DNA of 64,000 nucleotides from Amphirosellinia nigrospora (Eukaryota > Ascomycota > Sordariomycetes > Xylariales > Xylariaceae), in the NCBI GenBank assembly GCA_004123355.1, contig SCHM01000001.1:10426193-10490192 (forward strand), in the 5' to 3' direction. A model generated the notes under the pieces. That model did no database searches, was not told the origin of the DNA, and was given only the letters and a program-made list of their open reading frames with translations. The translations under genes and the position numbers were made by a program. Positions 46,390 to 58,700 of this stretch are shown piece after piece (position 1 is the stretch's first letter; each line of letters opens with the position of its first letter).

Positions 46390-47040
46390 TTATTGAGGTA
46401 ATGTGGCTTGAATTCTAACACTGGAGTCACCTGTTTTGAATCCTGTCATTACATTTCCCTCATAATACAGAAGCGTTTTTAGTGTATCGTCATCTAATTT
46501 CCCCGCGCCACCGTCGTCGTCTAGCACGATCTAGCAAACTTGGCTCCTTCGGGAAACCGTCGGAAGAAGTACAACTCCTCAACAGCGTGGAGCAGGGTTT
46601 GTGCCTCGGGTTTCGAGACCTGCGGGCCAAGTGGCAGTTGCACCGTCTTCCATATCTGTACCCAAACAAGTTAACGAGTGAGCCACGTAATTGGGTTTAT
46701 TCACATGCCTGCCGCAAACAGCTCCATCTGGCAACTTTGCACGTGCGCTCGACTTGAACTTGCGGTCTAGATAGATCGAATAAAACAAGTCCCTTGGCAC
46801 TCAGACTAGAGAAAAGTGGGAAGAGGATGACTTGGCAATTCGATCGGTGAAACGTACCTCTCCGTTCTCGACCTTCGCATGATATGTCCGTCTCACCTCT
46901 TGGAATTCCGCCTCCGACTGCCCGGTGCGTGCCTCTCTCGATGTTTTCTTGGTCGCGGCTGCCTCGTCGCCGGGCTCGGCGTCTGAATCGGAGAGTGCGA
47001 TGCCTAAGAGTCCGGCATCGAGATCGTCGTCCCCGTTCAT
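46390..47040 (-). CDS. Small conserved fungal protein (unknown function)
   Basis: The ATG at 47040 starts MNGDDDLDAGLLGIALSDSD, an acidic N-terminus, with EAEFQEVRRTYHAKVENGE at its end. An intron at 46857-46656 (GTACGT...GTACAG) leads to IWKTVQLPLGPQVSKPEAQ and LLHAVEELYFFRRFPEGAKF, which read like a TPR-type helical hairpin. A one-base deficit near 46526 is followed by VLDDDGGAG...TLKTLLYYEG. The 3' end is uncertain; the frame stops at 46390. No function is recognised. It is divergent from the kinase gene at 47466. Confidence 0.6.
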
Positions 47041-47465
47041 TTTTGCGGCCTGATAATTATTCGTTTATTCCTGCTTAGGAGCTCTGGGCGCAGTCTGCTT
47101 CAGCGGTTTTTTTCTTGTTAAGTTATTCAAATCATCGTAACTATTGTTGGAGTAATTGCCTGATGAATGAGGGTATTGCGGTTTTGGTATAGGTATTAGT
47201 ATCACGATGAGAACGGAATACGAAGTGGAATTTCTGTGCGTATGAGCTAGGAATGGTGGGGTTGTGGAGGGGTATCCTTTTATTGACCAAGCTATTAACG
47301 TCCTGCCTACTACAAAGTATCTTGTTGTTCCCATTGACAGCGGATTACCCTCATCCCGTTCAATTCCATGAATATTTCTAATTGCATTCCGCCTTGGAGT
47401 ATAATAATATAATTCCACTCCTTTAGATCGCCTATCAAACTCTGAATTGTGAGGTCTACTCCATC
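47041..47465. promoter_or_regulatory. Shared promoter region, small protein / kinase
   Basis: 425 bp between two divergent genes. AT-rich; no gene. The minus-strand frame at 47065-47418 is probably non-coding. Confidence 0.4.
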
Positions 47466-48370
47466 ATGGATGAACAAGTCAATCGTCTAGTCGACAAAGC
47501 CTGGGATAAGTTTCAGCAAACGCCAAAGGACCGCCGATTCAGTGAGTGCTAGCTTATTGAATTGTAGCACAACTTCAATAGAATTATTAGTATTGAAGAA
47601 GCTGTCTTTTTCTTGATAACCATCATGGTACAAAATCCTCACTAACATCTAGTAAAGTGATAGCAATTGGCGGTATTCCAGGCTCAGGTATTTTTACGGT
47701 CCCGATCTCTACATATCAAACTTCACATATCACAGGAAACTAATTCTGAATAGGAAAGACGACCCTCTCACAAACTGTAACGCAAGCCCTCAACGCGCGG
47801 CACGCAAGCCTGCACCCTGAGGTCCGCGAAACCGTGCCGATCGCGGCCTTCGTGCCTATGGACGGATATCACCTGACGCGGGCGCAACTATCGGCATTAC
47901 CAGACCCAGCTACGGCACACGCACGCCGCGGCGCTGAATTTACTTTCGACGGGGCGTCGTTCCTGACGCTCGTGAAAGCCCTGCGAGAGCCTCTCACGGA
48001 ATCATCCAGCACGATCTATGCGCCATCCTTCGACCACGCGGTCAAAGACCCGAAGGAAAACGACATCGCCATCCAACTAGGACATCGCATCGTCGTCTTC
48101 GAGGGGAACTACGTAGTTCTGGATAAAGACCCTTGGCGCGAAGCTGCTGGACTCATGGATGAGCGATGGTTTGTGGATGTGGATTTCGAAGTCGCCAGGC
48201 GTAGACTTGTTACACGTCATGTAAAGGCGGGTATTGCGAGCAATGAGGAAGAGGCCGGGAAGAGGGCGGATGAGAATGATCTTCTGAATGGAAAGCAGAT
48301 TGTGGAGAATAGGACTCATGTACATGAGGTTGTTGTTAGTCGGGATGATGTGAAGTGGAAGCATGAATGA
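47466..48370 (+). CDS. P-loop kinase, uridine-kinase/Yfh7-like
   Basis: Three exons (47466-47541, 47658-47687, 47754-48370) with introns of 116 and 66 nt give an unbroken 240-residue protein. The Walker A motif GGIPGSGKTT is assembled across intron 2. PMDGYHLTRAQL is the substrate-loop motif of the uridine kinase/pantothenate kinase superfamily. Further conserved blocks are APSFDHAVKDP, IVVFEGNYVVLD and the lid-like DVDFEVARRRLVTRHV. Yeast YFH7 and fungal nucleoside-kinase-like proteins share this layout. The substrate is not known. The second exon is just 30 nt. Confidence 0.88.
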
Positions 48371-48739
48371 GTGGTTTGATAGCATCTTTCAATCATTGTT
48401 ATAAATGTTTGAGTTACCTATAATTGTATCTCAGTATATACCTATATAATTGTACTTCAATTTTTGAGAAACGGTTGACATGAAATGAACTGAGCTGAGA
48501 ACCTATGTGAGAGGTGCTGTATGGATATACCAATATCGTTCTAAAAGTCATGATGGAGAATACCTATCTACTGTTACATGCATAAATCTTTATCGTTATC
48601 GGACCCAGAAAAATTTCCAGTTACTGAGGACCGCATCACGACCTCTGCGACAACCAAGCCGTCGCTAAAGGCTCTTCGCAGGGATCCCAACTTGTCAAGC
48701 TCTCCCAATTAGCCGCACAATCCACCCGCACTACCCACC
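48371..48739. other. Spacer upstream of NOP13
   Basis: 370 bp: 3' end of the kinase gene and the promoter of NOP13. No further feature. Confidence 0.4.
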
Positions 48740-49970
48740 ATGGCTACCGTAGAAATAGAGCAGCCAGTTTCACCGGTCGACCTTCACCCACCTCGAAAAA
48801 GCGCAAGACCCAACTAGACGAGATCGAGGTAGATCTTACTCTCCAGAACCGCCCTCCAAGAAGGCAAAACGTCTCCTCAAGAAGGGAAAACCACTACCTA
48901 TTAAGCCAGCTAGCGACGATGAGGCCGACGACGGACTTGCGATACCGAAAACCAAAGATGCGAAAGAGAAGAAGCGTTCCGAGTACGGAATCTGGATAGG
49001 GAACCTTCCATTCACCTTGACACGAGTAGAGCTCTTTAGGTGGCTGGTAGATTGCTCGGGGGGCACAATAAAAGAAGAAAACATTACGAGGGTCAACCTG
49101 CCGACCAATAAAGAACGCAATAGGCAGGCCAGGCAGGAGAACGGAGAGGCGTCACAACAAAGCAAGCCTCAGAATAAGGGTTTCGCATACATCGATTTTG
49201 ATGGGGAACCTGCCGCCGTGGCCGCTATGGCTCTCACAGAGACAGAGCTAGAGGGTCGGAAAGTATTGGTCAAGAATGCTACGTCTTTCGAAGGCCGGCC
49301 ACAGAAGGAGACAGCTGCCCCGGCAGCCGAAGGTGATGCGACAAATAGTGCGGAAGCGAATCGTGCTGGGACAACAGCCGCTCGACAGCAAAACAACGCA
49401 GTCGAAAGATATGTGGGAAACCTGTCATTCCAAGTAACAGAGGACGACGTGCGCGCGCAGTTTGAGAAGTGCGGTGAGATCGAATGGGTCAAGGTCGCCA
49501 CGTTTGAAGATAGCGGGAAGTGCAAGGGCTACGGCTGGGTCAAATTCAAGGAAGCGGACGCCGCGGCCTGGGCTGTGAAGGGTTTCGTCAAGATCAAGGA
49601 GGAGATCGAGACGGAGGATGACTTTCGGGATGCGGATGACGAGGACGCCGAGCAAGGCAAGGACAAGCAGAAGAAGTTTCAGATGCGCAAGTGGTGGGTC
49701 AACCGACTTTTCGGCCGAGAGCTCAAGATCGAGCTCGCGGAAGACGATCAAGTTAGGTACAAGAAGAGATATGGCAAGGGTGCTCCCGCGAGGAACGGGA
49801 AACCTCAGCAGAATGGTAGAACCGCCGATACGGAAGGAGGAGTAGGGAGCGATAATCCGTCATCCGCCAAGCGGGCTCCGGGCCCCAAAAAATATGGCGA
49901 GGCGGCTGTTGTGTCGTATAAAACCGGAGCAGTTCAGAAGTCTGAAGGCAAGAAAACAACTTTCGATTAA
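48740..49970 (+). CDS. NOP13: Nucleolar RRM protein Nop13, frame interrupted
   Basis: Nucleolar RNA-binding protein of the pre-ribosome. The N-terminus is lysine-rich (KKRKTQLDEIE, PPSKKAKRLLKK) and acidic. RRM1 begins IWIGNLPFTLTRVELFRW and has RNP1 KGFAYIDF; RRM2 begins RYVGNLSFQVTEDDVRAQF and has RNP1 GYGWVKF with a long acidic insert before WWVNRLFGRELKIEL. The tail is basic. Two single-base deficits, near 48798 and near 48841, break the N-terminal part; the rest is one long frame of 317 codons. Adding two bases to 1231 nt gives 411 codons. The start ATG at 48740 follows CCACC. Confidence 0.88.
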
Positions 49971-51844
49971 TTATGTTACAAGTGCACATGGCACCGAAAG
50001 ATCATCAGCAGAATCCCCAAGCCAGTATTTCCAAAATAAGAGCGAATTCCCATTTGGGACAATGGCGAGTTCTCGGAGCGGCGGTACTTGGCCCACTTCT
50101 CCGTCAGTCAGATACGCCCAAGCACGGACCCCCAAACTGCCGGCAAGACCTATATGATGTCTTGTTTTACTCTACAATGATTCTAGCTGACAGATGTTGG
50201 TGCTATCTGTCCTGGGACTGTGCGGGCCCCATCGTATCACCCTCATTCCTCAACAATAAATATACCCACACTGATTCGAAAAGACTGCCGAAACCCGCGC
50301 CAAATATATTGTTCGGCACACCGCTTCGGCGATACTACCTCCAACTTCAAAGGTCTCTTGAACTGCCTTACTGGGGCCGTCTGAGAGATAAAGGGACTTA
50401 GGTCTATGTATATAGCTAGGGGGACAACCCTGGAGGTATTAGAACCTTCGCCTAACCGTAGATGTCTTCAATTTACCCTATAGGTAGTTTACACAAATAT
50501 CTAAGCGTACTATCTCCGCCACACTACAAATATGCATCATGTGGCCTTGCTGCACCGGCTTCAATGGGTTTACATGGACCTACATAAACGAACCACGGTC
50601 ACTACATCAACAATCCATTTACGACTTAGCCTCTAGATACCATCGAGCTGATATATGCCCATTCTGTCCTCGCTGAGCTACTTGCTTTACGCTTAAAAAG
50701 ATCTCAGGCCGCCACATAGGAGCTGTGTATGTGACAGAGAACGAAGAGGCCTAATGCTACCAATGTAAGAGGTACGGGATAAGGAGAACAATTACTTTCA
50801 GCATGTTCGCCACTGCACTGAGCATCATTGCTACCGCTATACATGTAAATGTCTCTCTGCTTGCGCTGATAAACGGGAGCATCTGCACCATGTCGCTCAT
50901 TGTCAGTATAGTTTAGGTACCCCACATCGTCATCCTCGTAGGTAAGCGGGGTACTGGGAATTACGTATCTTTTTAGGGGCTTATTAGTTCTTGTTTTTAC
51001 ACGCAAAGTGTAATAGATAGCTTGAAGGATATGTGAATCGCGTTCTAAAAGTATAACAACATTACGGCCTTAGGGCAATTCGGCAATTAAGCTACCGCTA
51101 ATCTGGTTTCACGAAACGACGACGGACCCATTCGACGCTCTTCTAACGCCTTTTAAGGTCAATTCCAAGGCCTCCTGAGGTGAATTTAGGTAGATGTATC
51201 AGCGTAGACCCTTAAAGTAGCTAGCTTATCGGGTTGTCACGAATCTAGTATACGGTAGGCAATAAACATTTGTTGTTGTACGATGCTCTAGATGTATTCT
51301 TGTGGAAGCTGTCTGATTATTTACAGGAACCTTCTTGTCTTTGTGCTCGTGCCTCGTGACACGGGTTGGGCATGTTCGCCAGCCACAAACCCCGCTATCC
51401 TAGCTCTTCCACAAGGTAAGGTTCAAGGCTAGGGTTACGGAGATTGTATTATAAGAAGAATGGCAAAGTCCTAAGAGCCAGATAGCCGAGGCAATCCTTC
51501 CATTATCTTTCACCCCACACCTAATTGTAAGTGACAGTCCGTTCCGATCGAGAGTTAGTCTATAATAAGCGTAGCAACAGACAAAGGCAGTTTAGAAATA
51601 GAAAACAAGTAGTATATACGTCAAAACGCCTAAGAGGTGCTAAAATCTTTACATGCGTCGATGTTAACTTGATGTTTATATTTTATCCTAGTAACCTAGT
51701 TCGCAAGGTGTTTCAAAAATTAATAAGCACACCTTGAGCTCTACTGAATCAACACTCTTAGCCATTTCCTTTACTAACGCAAGAATGCCACATATAAACA
51801 ATTATTTTCTTTGAGCCATATTGAAACTAGCAACCACGGTAAAA
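49971..51844. other. Spacer downstream of NOP13
   Basis: No intact gene. The frame at 49973-50401 has repeat-like composition (GATGTTGGTGCTATCTGTCC, GGGCCCCATCGTATCACCC). It could be a degraded LTR, but I found no paired ends. A minus-strand frame at 50704-51006 ends in a hydrophobic helix (LTLVALGLFVLCHI) but has no ATG and no family. Confidence 0.4.
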
Positions 51845-52568
51845 ATGAAGTTCTGCTGTTGCTCGCAGGATATTACATGTGATAATTGCCGTGAGCAGTA
51901 CAACCCGTAGTACACTACCTACTACACTCCTTGGGTTCCACCTGAGCCGTTGCTTGCTTCTATAGTTCAGAACTATTACCCTCCTGCAGTGGACACAGGC
52001 CTGTTAGAGCTAGTAGCTGAATACGCCCCCGACATCCTACCTATGAGCATGGACCCTGCAGTGGGCTGCGCCCGTTAGATCCTATTTATAAGGATAAACC
52101 TCAAAACTATTGGTGAGGATACTATGCCTGAATTTGTGTGCGCGCCTGATAGTAGGTATCAATTTTCATAGTACTGGGTTTGATGCTGATGGCTTTCCTA
52201 CTGGCGGTTGGGTGCATGATAGCTCCAAGCGAGCTATTATCACCATCCCCCTAAAGTGCTTCGGAACCGTACTCAGGCACAATGTGCTCCCTTACTTCCA
52301 ACATGGAAAGGACTAGAATCGCCACGATGCCCACTGTGCATACAACAGGGATGAGAAGTTCTACCGCTGTCGGTGTCAGGAAACTAATGCAAGGAACGAC
52401 GATCACATTCAGCACGTCTGCCACAATAAAGAGGAGTATGGTGAGTCACCCTACCTCGGCAAATGTGGCTCCGGCTGCTCTGAAAAGCTGGAGCACCTAA
52501 GACACGTCACAATCCGTCAGCATGGGTTTGATCACACCGGTTACCCCAGCCGCGTGCGGTTGTCTTAG
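51845..52568 (+). pseudogene. C2H2 zinc-finger protein relic
   Basis: The frame from 51845 (MKFCCCSQDITCDNC) is soon stopped; the later part in other frames keeps finger-like blocks (FYRCRCQETN..., HIQHVCHNKEEYGESPYLGKC, GCSEKLEHLRHV). The spacing resembles the compact fingers of the gene at 60645. Several stops look like C-to-T changes, as expected from repeat-induced mutation, but this was not measured. Clearly broken. Confidence 0.5.
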
Positions 52569-52623
52569 AACTAGGTTTAAACCTTGCGAATGTCATCTTT
52601 GCTACCTGTCGACTGTCACAGGA

Positions 52624-52762
52624 TGTCACGAACCTCGCAAGGGGTAGGGTGTAAACATCTGTTGTTGCACAGAGGACCAGTGAAGTCATCTCCGTGGGCT
52701 CTATGTGACTACTTGACTATATACAGAGAGTCTCTTTGTGCTCAGATCCCTGTTTCCTGGCA
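52624..52762 (+). mobile_element. Short LTR-type element, family 2, copy D
   Basis: 139 bp, begins TGTCACGAACCTCG and ends TTCCTGGCA, with perfect 5-bp flanks CAGGA (52619-52623, 52763-52767). Its 60-bp core is identical to copy C. It lies 56 bp downstream of the zinc-finger relic. Confidence 0.82.
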
Positions 52763-55700
52763 CAGGATGGACATTTTTTACAAACGGTCTCAGCGTGTCA
52801 GGGATAATGTATAGGGTATGTCATCTATACTTGTTGCGCGAAAGCCTTTAGAACTACTTCCATAGACTTAACTTAGCTATATACAAATAATCTCTTCGCT
52901 CGTGGCTTCAACAGCAAATTCTCGAATTATTGTTGCTTATTCCCCGTTCTCAAAGTCACGACTTTTTGTTTTGGGAGGGGGGTTAGTAGAAGAGCGGAGG
53001 CATAACTGAAGTGATATTGCGGGGGTTGGGGGTTGGGTTGGTCTGGATAGCATAAACTAGGTCCATTTAAATCTGGAAACATCCAATCGTGGCCAGTACC
53101 TCGACAGACTTATCTCCGATTAGCTGTAGCTTAGTCTCGCTTAGAATGCGGTGGTGCGTTGCAAGGCCCCTTGAGGTCCCTTTAAACGAGGCGGATTGAT
53201 AAAGCAGCAAACTCCAGGTCTTTACTTATTAGTTGCCACACAAATATTAGACAGGGGCTACTTAGATTACCTAGCCTCAAATACGGCCTATTGTGGTCAC
53301 ATGAATGACGAATGCAAGGCACAGTGAGAAAGCTAAGGCTTCAAGATCACTTACGACAGTGAGGTGTAAGACATAGTGTGTATATGAGCTGCCCCTAATG
53401 AACACTACGTCAGTTACCGGATCCCAGCCTGACACATCTCCGAATGTTGTGTTCGCGTATATGTACCCAGCAAGATTAGCATATCGTAGCCGAAGGTCAT
53501 TTTTATTGGACACAATTAATCACATGAATCGCCCCGTTATTACACTTTACCTAGGTAATTCGTTGTCATGCCAAGGGTGTAAACCCCTTGCGCCGTATGC
53601 TAGTCCTTTATCTCTGGCTATCTACACGCCGCCTTTGTCCTAGGGGATGGCGTCCAGCGTTGTGACGATGTTCAATGCGATAAGGTCTATCTGGTCATTA
53701 AACTCTCACCCCGTATAGTGTAAGTGGGTATCTGGAGGCTTCCTTTTGCCTCCCTAGGTCGATCCGGAGTACCCAAACAGTTTGTGTTCATATAATATTT
53801 ATTGCTGCTTGCTTTGAAGCACACTGCGAATATATTCATAGAACAAGATGCTTCCAATTTACTTTGAACCTCGTCAAAGGGCTGCGAGGATGTTGAGACT
53901 CCATTCCTCGCTATGCTAATCAACATTTAACTCACCCGGTATATCTTACACTAGCATCAACACGAGGGAGGCAGCATACCATGAATGCCCTTTCATAACG
54001 AACGGTAATATAGAAGGAGGGTCAACTACCGTGATAAGGGCTAGTGCTCAAAGGCTTAAAACAGCGTTCGTATTCAGGTAGCAAAGCTCCTTTGGTTGAA
54101 ATGGTGTACGGCTTCCTATTTCTTCTCAAAAATCTAACTTCACTCTTTGTCATCCATTTATAACCAAAGATCAGGGCCTACAAGCCTATTGCTCTTTCAG
54201 CTGTCTCCAATTGTAAGCCTTCGCTGCAAGTGCCTCCCTTATCTCCACCTGTATGTCTTAGCGATCTCAGCTTCGGGATAGTCTGCAGCCTGCAGCGTTG
54301 CTTGCTTTCGTCTTACCACAGTATGCAGCTACTCAAATGACGTATCTCTGATCTTTCCACTATTAGTTTTGAGAATGTATTGTGACCTCACGATGTGAAC
54401 TCTTCTCAATTAGTGGGCATAACGAAGATCTTGTGGGGTCAACTATCAAATTCAAAATGAATTTGGCTTTGTGGGTAAGTTGTAGTAGTTACTTTGGCGG
54501 TTTGATGTCCTACAAGGGATAATAGATGAAGTGTTAAATAAGGAGTGCAATTAACTAGGTACCTAACCAAGATAACGAAGTACTTAGGCAGTTCAGCTGT
54601 CTTATTGTTTTTTTGCATAATTATCTAAAACTATTAAAATAAGATGTAACTACTATATATGCATAATCGAATAGCGAGTTACGATAAACTTAAGAGCCCC
54701 CCCAAAATCTGCTCGTTATAATATAGCCCCTGTTGTTGTAGACGGCCCTGGAACTAAAGTGGAATAGGACCTCGGGAGTCGCTATGTCTATGTCTACGTC
54801 TATATCCCTATACTTATAACACTAGGTTTTACTACATATTACCTATATGTTCTATTTATCTAATTAACCAAATTAGGCATTGGAAAAATGTTTACCTTCA
54901 TTATGCTACGTAAGGCAGAGCGGGATCTCTACTATCTGTGGATTTTTAGATCGTAGATCTTGAGAATTACATGATAAATCACTATACGCAGGCCGCTGCG
55001 GTGTTGTCCTTGTTTAGAAGTATCATTTCATGATTCCAACAAGTTCGTTCTAACCATAAAGTAGTCTAAAAGCTTTCGGCTATTTCACGGGATAGCTGCG
55101 TGATTATAGCCTACACTCCGATGTTTAATGCGATTAATTTACAGCTCCAACCTCATTCACTTTTAAGGATACCGCCCACATCTATCTTTGGACCAGGATA
55201 GAACCGACTGGCATGAATCTAAAAGGTTGCATAGCATATTTAATGAAGGTGAGCCTCTATGTGCTACAAGATAGAGACCGTATCTCTCCTATAGATGTGC
55301 TATAATCCGTACAATCAAGGCCATGGCAATGTTATACTACAAGACGGAGCTAAGTGTTTGTGCAATCTACCCAGTCCATGTTACATGATGAGCGAAAAAG
55401 TTTTGTATCGGGAGTAGCCAAACGCAGCAGCAAATAAACACAGTTAGTTATAACAATGAGTTCATTAAAAGGATGCCTGAGCCATTTATCTAGTCATTGC
55501 TTAAACAACGAGGGACTTTGGTGCGGCGAACAGCACATTGACAATATTTGCATCTTGAAAATAAGGTTTGTTGTCTGGGGAAGAGCTGTCGCGCTGATAA
55601 CTACATTCAGCATAGTAAAGCTAACGGCCCCTACGACGCCGTTCAAATGAGATCACAATTGTAACGCCAGCAGTAAGCATTAGGGGGGTTAACCGCCACA

Positions 55701-58700
55701 AATCTACAATGCATGGAACTGGGGCAAACATGTTCCCAGTTGCTGATGCGGGAAGTACGAGTCTGGAAAACCCCTATTTCCCATATGCTGCAGTGTGCGG
55801 TGGCTGCTGCCAAGAATAATGCTAGTGAAAGTGGTGATAACTACGTTGAGGTCGTAGCTGTTTCCCAAGAAGACTAGAAATTCTAGCAGGGAATAGAAGT
55901 CATCTTAACTATAGCGGGGGACATACCTAAAATAGGTATAGGATTGCAGTTGTCGTCGGAGGTCGTATCGCTGTAAACAGTCCAAGAATTCCAGGGCTCT
56001 CCTGAATACCTACCTAGCCTCAGCCGTATAGTTGTTGGGGTATTTTCTAAGGGTCCTAGAAAGCCACTGTATGCACGACTACCTAGACACCTTGGAGGGC
56101 AGTGGTGCCAAAAACTTTTTCCACTAAATAGTGCATAAATTGACGCTGGAATTAGGCATGACATGATATCAGCCATTATTGTAAATACCTAGGCAATACC
56201 TAGAGTAATATTGGTATAAATATGTTCGTCGATTGCCTCCCGGGAATACGCGATTTCGAACAGATCATTGTTCAGAGGGCTAGGTCGGTGTATTTGGCGT
56301 ATAGTTGAAGCTTTCGAGAAAACATCCTACATGCTGGGTTGGTTTTGACGTGCGCTAATAACTACAGCCATCGTTAACAGGTATAAGATCTTGACATCAC
56401 ATATCCACGACCTTTATTTCCTCCTTAGCGGCTAGGTTTTACTCCATTGGTTGTTTAAATTGTTGTGCAATGGAAGAAATAGTGATAAAAGAGTGGAATA
56501 TCGGCCTGGAGGTTCAAATCGTGGACATAGGTATGTGCAGTGGTGGTTTTCGCACCACTAACCCGGCGCGCTGGTTGCAATGGACGTATACGTCGCAAAC
56601 GCAAATGGGGTATGCACCGCACTGTTACTTTAACTTTCATTTCTTTTTTTCTACGCCTGCAAGGACTGCGTTAGAACATAGTGTTGGATGAAACCAGCTA
56701 TAATAGTACGTATCAACATATAATCATCTAAATCGAGACCATTTGCTAGGCAACAGGAAAGCTTAAATGCCGTCTTGCAATCAATCACATAAACTAGCAC
56801 TGAAGTTAAAAAGCCGATGTTCTAATATGTTAGTACTAAGTTATAGAAGGCATATAAGTTCCATACATTAAATAACTTCGACAAGCACGATACCTAAACT
56901 TAAGTTAAGGAACGGAAGTTGCTTCATTGAATCCCTCTAGGAGCATCTCATACCGCCCACCACCGCCATGCAAGCAGTTTGGGCATTTTGCGAGCCTACA
57001 TACACCAGTCTAATACTATGCTATCAATAATAAGAACGACATCTCAAATTGGCACAAACCAATGATCTTCAAAGTCCCTTTATATCATTTTGATGCGCTT
57101 AACAATTAGCCAGATGAAAATACTTCTGCCTATCACCCGTGAGTACTCACGTAGGCGATGGAAGTAGGTAGAGCGTGGTGTCCCGAGTTTTTCCCATGCC
57201 CCGCATTGCGACGACTTATAGTGGAAGCGGAGGGCTGAAAATATTTAATCGCTGCAATCCTCCTAGACGTAGAACAGTAGGTACCTAGTTAAGGAACGCC
57301 TTGACAAGACTGTAGCTTCGAGCAAGAAAAAGCAGGCGTAGAATTCCAATATACAACGACATGCAACTAATACCACGGCCGTCCTGGTGTGAGATGATTT
57401 AAACAATAGAACGCCTCGACACAAGATAAAAAATAATCCGAGTGAGTATTTCTTTTTAGCTAAGGTTAGAGGCGTCGCGCTACCTTAAAAGTAGCATCGA
57501 GAGTACGCTATATTCTAGTCTACCCACATATAACCAAGCGTAAAAGGTATGCATCATGTATCCTACCTGCGGAGTTACATGCGTATGGCGTTATTACGTG
57601 CGTCATATTAGCATACACAGGGAGTTGAGCCATAGGGCTGATCATTAAGTCTGTACTCACAAGCTGACGTACTTTGTAGTTCCAAGGTTATCATCTCCTT
57701 CCCCCCACCCACATATGACCCCTACCCAACCATGCCCACCCAGAAAACAACCAAAACCTATAAACATATCTAACATCCAAATACGTTTATTTTTGTACTT
57801 TAAACGAAGTGGAAATAACCATACCGTTTGAAGCAGAAAGGGTTTTATTTCTTCCTGAGGTATTTAGCAGTCCATACTAAATCTACATCGGCGGGGTTGG
57901 TGGCCCTTGCTGCCCGGCCCCGCGCGGCGGCCTAGCCGCACCATGTACCCCACAACGCCCCAAATATCCCCGGATTAGAGCCACAGCATGCTTCTACAAA
58001 ATGAATGATGATATGCATTGTGAGAGATAGCCATGAGTATTTCGAAACAGCTACATATCTGGGTATCTTTCCCTTTATTCTCCCATCGTGATATTGGCTC
58101 CAAGAACCGGTAGACCTGCCTATCCCGCTGTCTGTCGTTGGTTATGTTGTCTTCGCGTAGGCATTATGTTATATATATTGCTATAGAGAAAAACAACCTA
58201 CTGCATTATGGCGTTCAGAATAATTGTAGCTTTTGTGGGTTGGAGAATGTCTGTTTTGGGCTATGGAACGGCAACTTTAGGCAAGCCTCATGTTGTAGCC
58301 TCTAGAGAAGATTATTGTAGCATTCCGACAATGTTATCATAGTGAGCAAGCTAGGTAACTGTATGGGCTCTAAGCTTCTATGGAATGAATCGAAAGTTTT
58401 CGTTAATCTTTCTACTGGTTAACCATGTAGTCACTTCTTAGCTATATTACCCGGCGAACATAGGAGTAAATTTGGAAGCCCCATGCTAGAAGCATGGAAA
58501 CCTCGTTTTCTTAGAATTCGGTCCACCAGTACCCCTTCCCTATCACTTAAAGCTTTAAAAGTACCATTGATGACTAGGGGCGAACCCGACAGCTAATATA
58601 ATCTCTACGATATAAAGAGGGGATTTCTTCTGTATCTAATCATTGTAAACCAATACCTAAATAAATGGTGGTTCGATCTATGAATCACTTAGTAGGAAAT

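Noticed and set aside
49973-50401. A possible LTR around TGTTGGTGCTATCTGTCC
   Set aside because: The start looks LTR-like, but no matching end or target duplication was found, so it is kept only as a note in the spacer.
50704-51006. Minus-strand frame ending in a hydrophobic helix
   Set aside because: Lacks an ATG start and a family; could be a relic, but support is too weak for a gene call.
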